A DNA stretch of 9,746 bases from RGIG1934 sp964492545 (GTDB taxonomy: Bacteria; Bacillota; Clostridia; Lachnospirales; Lachnospiraceae): the NCBI GenBank assembly GCA_964492545.1, contig CAZBKO010000089.1, forward strand, positions 1 through 9,746, read 5' to 3'. Both the position numbers and the translations under genes were made by a program. Shown here piece by piece: positions 6,495 through 9,746 of the stretch. Within the stretch, counting starts at the first letter, position 1, and every line of letters starts with the position of its first letter. The notes below the pieces were generated by a model that was not told the origin of the DNA, made no database searches, and saw nothing but the letters and a program-made list of their open reading frames with translations.

Positions 6495-6850
6495 ATGGAT
6501 TATGTAAAAGCATTTATAATAGGTGGCTTAATATGTGCAGTTGTTCAAATATTTATGGATAAGACAAAATTAATGCCAGGCAGAATTATGGTATTATTGG
6601 TGTGCATTGGTGTTATTTTAGGGGTATTTGGATGGTATGATAAATTTGTAGATTATGCCGGAAGTGGTGCAAGTGTTCCGCTTGTCGGCTTTGGAAATGT
6701 GTTGATAAAGGGAGTAAAAGATGGGGTTGATACGGATGGTATGATAGGACTTTTATGGGAGGATTCAATGCGGGGGCCGTTGGTATATCAGCAGCATTGA
6801 TATTTAGCTATCTGGCATCACTTGTATTTAATCCCAAAATGAAAGAATAA
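6495..6850 (+). pseudogene. spoVAE: Stage V sporulation protein AE, frameshifted near the C-terminus
   Basis: ATG 6495, five bases after GGAGGAG (6483-6489), begins a SpoVAE-type membrane protein: helices at about 5-20 and 32-46, then the family motif GSGASVPLVGFGN at about 57-69. After DGMIGL the frame leaves the family sequence (LWEDSMRGPLVYQQH) and stops at 6798-6800, giving 101 residues. The -1 frame from 6752 continues the expected ending: FMGGFNAGAVGISAAL, then LIFSYLASLVFNPKMKE, to TAA 6848-6850. The break lies in the run of four T at 6751-6754; a fifth T would restore a normal 118-residue protein. As written, the product lacks its last membrane helix. A real mutation or a base-calling error in the T run are both possible. 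CTT TTA is not a classic slippery heptamer, so programmed frameshifting is less likely. Confidence 0.88.
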
Positions 6851-6854
6851 AGAA

Positions 6855-6883
6855 AAGGCTTTACCGGATGCCGGTAAAGCCTT
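6855..6883. terminator. Bidirectional terminator between spoVAE and the PBP gene
   Basis: AAGGCTTTACCGG (6855-6867) and CCGGTAAAGCCTT (6871-6883) form a perfect 13-pair stem with loop ATG. On the minus strand it is followed by TTTTCTTT, a good tail for ending the PBP transcript. On the plus strand the tail is AATTTATT, weaker. It begins 4 bases after the restored spoVAE stop. Confidence 0.85.
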
Positions 6884-6889
6884 AATTTA

Positions 6890-6914
6890 TTGATAGGAAA
6901 TTACGTCCTATCAA
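6890..6914. terminator. Second hairpin between spoVAE and the PBP gene
   Basis: TTGATAGGA (6890-6898) pairs perfectly with TCCTATCAA (6906-6914) around a 7-base loop, followed by TTTG. It lies between the main terminator and the PBP stop codon. It may be an auxiliary terminator for spoVA or the stem of a small interspersed repeat, since the loop and right arm resemble 3828-3845. Confidence 0.5.
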
Positions 6915-6938
6915 TTTGTCACTTCGTTCTGCTATAAA

Positions 6939-9479
6939 TTATTTGTGCAGTCGACACTTACTTCTAAGAAGCGATTCAGGTGCCAGATAAGGTGTATCTG
7001 CTGTAACCTGAGATAAGTCACTGCCTTCAGGACGTAATCTGTATACTACTTTGGTAGTGTGAGGACAAGAGCTTGTTGCAATCTTGCCTGATTTATCACA
7101 TATTGTCAGCTTAACATGTGCATCGCAGTCGTCAGTTGGTACTGTGCCCTTGGCAAAATATTCAGTAATAATCTGACTTCCTGCTGGATCCTTAGTACAT
7201 ACACCCTTGACTGGGAGCTTGCCTGAGAGGCTGCAGACCTGAGCCTGTTCAATGGAATCAGGCATTTCAATTTCCTTGTTCTGGTAGCCCTTAACTTCAT
7301 CAATCTGCGTCATAATCTTACTCCATAAGGTGTTGTGGTAAGAAGTTGAAGGAAGTGTTCCATTTTCATCATATCCACTCCATATGGCTGCTGTAAGATA
7401 TGGTGTATATCCTGCAAACCAAATATCATTGTCATCTGTTGTCGTACCTGTCTTACCGGCAACATACATATTAGGTACATTTGCAAGAGTACCTGTACCG
7501 CTTGTAACAACATCATGCATTGCACTTGTAAGAAGCCATGCTGATGAATCCTTAAGTACTGTATGCGATTCAGTTTCACTTTCAAGTATAACATTTCCAT
7601 TATGGTCAAGAACCTTGGTATAAAGCACTGGCGAGTTATATACACCACCATTGGCTATAGATGCATATGCGGCACAAAGCTCAAGGTTGGTAACACCATA
7701 AGTAACACCACCAAGTGCAAGTGACTGGTTAATATCTGAGTAGGTACCGTTTTCTGTCTCTTCACTTTCAACGAGTGTTGTGAAACCAAAATTAGTTAAA
7801 TAGTCAAATCCTAATTGAGGTGTTATTTCTGTAAGAAGCTTTACGGTAACAACGTTCATGGAATCTCTGATACCCTCTCTGAGAGTAGAAAGACCTCTAT
7901 ATCCGTTCTTGTACCAGTTGCTGACAAGTCTTCCGTTAACATCAGCAAATGGTGCATCATCTATTACAGAAGCGAGTGTGTAGCCTGCATTGTCAATAGC
8001 AGGTGCATATGTTGAAAGAACCTTAAAGCAAGAACCCGGCTGTCTTGGTGTAGAAACGGCTCTGTTAAGAGTACGGCTGGCTGTCTTCTCACCACGTCCG
8101 CCTACGATTGCCTTAACATATCCTGTTGCCTGGTCGATAACAGTAAATGATGCCTGTGGCTGGAGAGTATATTGTATATTCTCACCAAGTACTGTGTCGC
8201 CTTTTTTAACAAATTCATCCTTGAATGCCTGTACATACTGGTCAGCTTCTTCGGTGCTTGAAAACAGCATCTTGAATTTGGAATTATCAAGGGTTACTCT
8301 GTTGAAATAATCAATGTTAACTTCTGAATAATTATCTATCGTTCCATCCTTATGCTTAACGGAATAGTTCCATGATATAGAGTATGAAACATTGGCAGGA
8401 TAATTCTCAGGATTGTTAATTTCGTTATCACAAATCTTTTGAATTTCACTATCCTGTGTTGTATAAATACTAAGTCCACCACTGTAAAGAGCATTGTAAG
8501 CCTGAGTTTCAGTGTAGCCCTTCTGTTCCTGAAGGTCTTCCATAACCTCATCAATAAGAGCATCTACAAAGTAAGAGTAAGGATTAGTTACTGAAGTCTT
8601 AACATTAGTAGACTGAATTCTTGAATACACATCATCATTAATTGCTTCTTCATATTCGGCTTCGGTAATATGTCCATTCTTGCGCATATTATTCAGTACC
8701 TTTTCTCTACGTTCAGCATTATTTTCAGGATGAAGAACCGGATTATACTTGGATGGATTCTGAGTTATGGCTGCAAGTACAGCACTTTCAGAAATTGTTA
8801 ATTTGGCAACACCTTTATTAAAATATCTCTTAGATGCGGCCTGAACTCCAAGGGTATCTGAGCCTAGATTAATTGTGTTTAGATAATTCTCTAATATTAT
8901 CTTCTTGTCAAATGATTTCTCCAGCTGCAGCGCAAGATACTGTTCCTGAATCTTTCTCTTAATAAGAGCTCCGATAGAATCTTCACGCCCTCCATCTTCG
9001 AATACATTATTCTTAAGAAGCTGCTGTGTTATTGTGCTGGCACCCTGTGATAAGCTCCTTGTAGAAAGAGCTATAAATCCTGCACGAATAATACCTTTTA
9101 CATCTATACCATCATGTTCGTAGAAACGTTCATCCTCAATGTCAACAAATGCATTCTGCAGACATTCCGGTATCTGATCTATAGTTACACTTTCACGATT
9201 GGACCCCGACTTAAGTAATTTGGTAGTCTGTTTTCCTTCACTGTTATATACAACTGTATAGTATCCGGAAGGAGCAATACTGATGTCATCAACTTCAGGA
9301 GCATTATCTATAATTCCCTTAATCATACCAAAACCTGCAAAACCTACAGTTATTGAGGCTATTACAGCTACGAGAAGCACACCCTTGAACATCCAAACAA
9401 GCAGCTTGGTGGTTATTTTTCTCGAAGAGGAATTAAGTGCAAGACGTTTGCTCGTGACCTGTTTCATTCCAAATTTCAT
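6939..9479 (-). CDS. Class A penicillin-binding protein (PBP1A type): glycosyltransferase and transpeptidase
   Basis: This 846-residue bifunctional enzyme polymerises lipid II into glycan strands and cross-links them, outside the membrane. A short basic cytoplasmic tail is followed by one membrane anchor (about 28-52). The GT51 domain shows catalytic E115 in EDERFYEHDG, then QGASTITQQLLKN (145-157), RKIQEQYLALQLEKSFDK (175-192) and AASKRYFNK. The transpeptidase domain carries the three penicillin-binding motifs: S483-C-F-K486, S540-M-N542 and K676-T-G. A C-terminal extension (about 735-846) has Cys at 749, 761, 785, 794, 805 and 842. Starts at ATG 9497 and 9479 are both possible; AAAGG lies 10 bases before 9479 and nothing lies before 9497, so I choose 9479. 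The gene is monocistronic, with a promoter at 9515-9543. The Cys tail is the only unusual part; such tails also occur in related clostridial PBPs. Confidence 0.96.
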   Translation of the reverse strand: MKFGMKQVTSKRLALNSSSRKITTKLLVWMFKGVLLVAVIASITVGFAGFGMIKGIIDNAPEVDDISIAPSGYYTVVYNSEGKQTTKLLKSGSNRESVTIDQIPECLQNAFVDIEDERFYEHDGIDVKGIIRAGFIALSTRSLSQGASTITQQLLKNNVFEDGGREDSIGALIKRKIQEQYLALQLEKSFDKKIILENYLNTINLGSDTLGVQAASKRYFNKGVAKLTISESAVLAAITQNPSKYNPVLHPENNAERREKVLNNMRKNGHITEAEYEEAINDDVYSRIQSTNVKTSVTNPYSYFVDALIDEVMEDLQEQKGYTETQAYNALYSGGLSIYTTQDSEIQKICDNEINNPENYPANVSYSISWNYSVKHKDGTIDNYSEVNIDYFNRVTLDNSKFKMLFSSTEEADQYVQAFKDEFVKKGDTVLGENIQYTLQPQASFTVIDQATGYVKAIVGGRGEKTASRTLNRAVSTPRQPGSCFKVLSTYAPAIDNAGYTLASVIDDAPFADVNGRLVSNWYKNGYRGLSTLREGIRDSMNVVTVKLLTEITPQLGFDYLTNFGFTTLVESEETENGTYSDINQSLALGGVTYGVTNLELCAAYASIANGGVYNSPVLYTKVLDHNGNVILESETESHTVLKDSSAWLLTSAMHDVVTSGTGTLANVPNMYVAGKTGTTTDDNDIWFAGYTPYLTAAIWSGYDENGTLPSTSYHNTLWSKIMTQIDEVKGYQNKEIEMPDSIEQAQVCSLSGKLPVKGVCTKDPAGSQIITEYFAKGTVPTDDCDAHVKLTICDKSGKIATSSCPHTTKVVYRLRPEGSDLSQVTADTPYLAPESLLRSKCRLHK

Positions 9480-9514
9480 ATTATCAATACCTTTCATTAA
9501 ATTTAAACTATTAT

Positions 9515-9543
9515 ATTATATCAAATAACTTATTCAAGTACAA
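9515..9543 (-). promoter_or_regulatory. Predicted extended -10 promoter of the PBP gene
   Basis: On the minus strand TTGTAC (plus 9538-9543) is followed after 17 bases by TATAAT (9515-9520). TGA directly upstream of TATAAT makes an extended -10. The -35 box matches only TTG. The -35 also forms the left arm of an inverted repeat, GTACAA (9538-9543) with TTGTAC (9556-9561). Confidence 0.6.
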
Positions 9544-9571
9544 GCAAAAGAACATTTGTACAGATTAAGCA

Positions 9572-9600
9572 TTGACAATTATAAGAAAATTTATTAAGTT
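9572..9600 (+). promoter_or_regulatory. Candidate promoter for the YigZ-family gene
   Basis: A perfect TTGACA at 9572-9577 lies 17 bases before TAAGTT (9595-9600), a poor -10. TATACT at 9606-9611 is a better -10 but is too far away (28 bases). The region is right for the gene starting at 9630; the exact boxes are uncertain. Confidence 0.3.
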
Positions 9601-9629
9601 AATTCTATACTTTTTAAGGAGATAAGAAA

Positions 9630-9746
9630 TTGAAGATATTATATGAAGGCGGAACAGGAGAAATAGTTGAGAAGAAGTCCAGATTCATATGTACACGGGA
9701 GTTTGACAGTTGAATATTAGAAAAAGTGGTCGCAGGTCGCATAGAA
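9630..9746 (+). CDS. yigZ: Start of a YigZ/IMPACT-family protein, broken after about 22 codons
   Basis: AAGGAG (9616-9621) is followed after 8 bases by TTG 9630, giving MKILYEGGTGEIVEKKSRF then ICT. This is the standard beginning of the YigZ/IMPACT (UPF0029) family, whose members typically open with a G-E-I-x-x-K-K-S-R-F-I motif. After codon 22 (about 9696) the sequence no longer resembles the family, which usually continues with a Val/Pro and Glu-rich stretch. The frame stops at TGA 9711-9713, and none of the three frames restores the family. The last ~50 bases also carry a tandem GGTCGCA repeat and more GC. Insertion, deletion or a chimeric end could explain this. The N-terminal match is short, so the family call is moderate. 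The family's role is poorly defined (IMPACT relates to translation control in eukaryotes). Confidence 0.6.
9728..9741 (+). repeat. Tandem 7-bp repeat at the right edge
   Basis: GGTCGCA is present twice in direct tandem at 9728-9741, in the stretch that does not match the YigZ family. It may belong to inserted sequence beginning near 9696. Too little is visible to identify it. Confidence 0.5.

Noticed and set aside
6741..6765. Programmed -1 ribosomal frameshift to make full-length SpoVAE
   Set aside because: A CTT TTA is not a classic X XXY YYZ slippery site and no obvious strong downstream stem is seen. A lost T in a T run is simpler.
9696..9746. Left end of a group II intron
   Set aside because: The expected 5' GTGYG start and domain pattern are not seen, and only about 50 bases are available.

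Overview
This window looks like chromosome from a low-GC, endospore-lineage Firmicute, most likely a Lachnospiraceae-type gut clostridium. The evidence is AT-rich intergenic DNA, AGGAGG-type ribosome binding sites, a spoVA operon in clostridial form (A-B-C-D-E with no spoVAF after it), a SigF-type sigma factor end, and a PBP1A of the Cys-rich-tail type. The species cannot be fixed from the sequence alone.

Layout, left to right. (1) 1-212 holds the C-terminal region 4 of a forespore sigma factor (SigF type, +), with an apparent frameshift near position 50. Its stop codon lies inside a bidirectional terminator hairpin. (2) 238-930 (-) is a TrhA/hemolysin III membrane protein. It has a strong predicted sigma-A promoter, whose -10 is overlapped by a perfect 9-bp inverted repeat. 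(3) 1226-3721 (+) is a large methyl-accepting chemotaxis protein with an unusual ~165-residue Lys/Glu-rich cytoplasmic N-terminus, closed by a strong terminator. (4) 3968-6850 (+) is the spoVA operon: spoVAA, spoVAB, spoVAC, spoVAD and a spoVAE broken by a one-base frameshift. It is preceded by a good sigma-G-like promoter and followed by a terminator hairpin shared with the convergent gene. (5) 6939-9479 (-) is a class A penicillin-binding protein (glycosyltransferase plus transpeptidase). (6) From 9630 (+) runs the start of a YigZ/IMPACT-family gene, which loses family similarity after about 22 codons.

How the genes work together. The SpoVA proteins form the membrane channel complex that loads dipicolinic acid into the forespore. 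SigF and SigG are the forespore sigma factors, and the spoVA promoter seen here fits sigma-G. In Bacillus subtilis the spoIIA operon (ending in sigF) lies directly before spoVA. Here that pair is split by two unrelated genes, trhA and the chemoreceptor. The PBP and YigZ genes are vegetative housekeeping neighbours.

The most notable points are the two apparent frameshifts in sporulation genes (sigF and spoVAE), which could mean decaying sporulation or base-calling errors; the odd chemoreceptor N-terminus; the operator-like palindrome on the trhA promoter; and the non-homologous sequence at the right edge. I see no convincing new defence or mobile system in this window.
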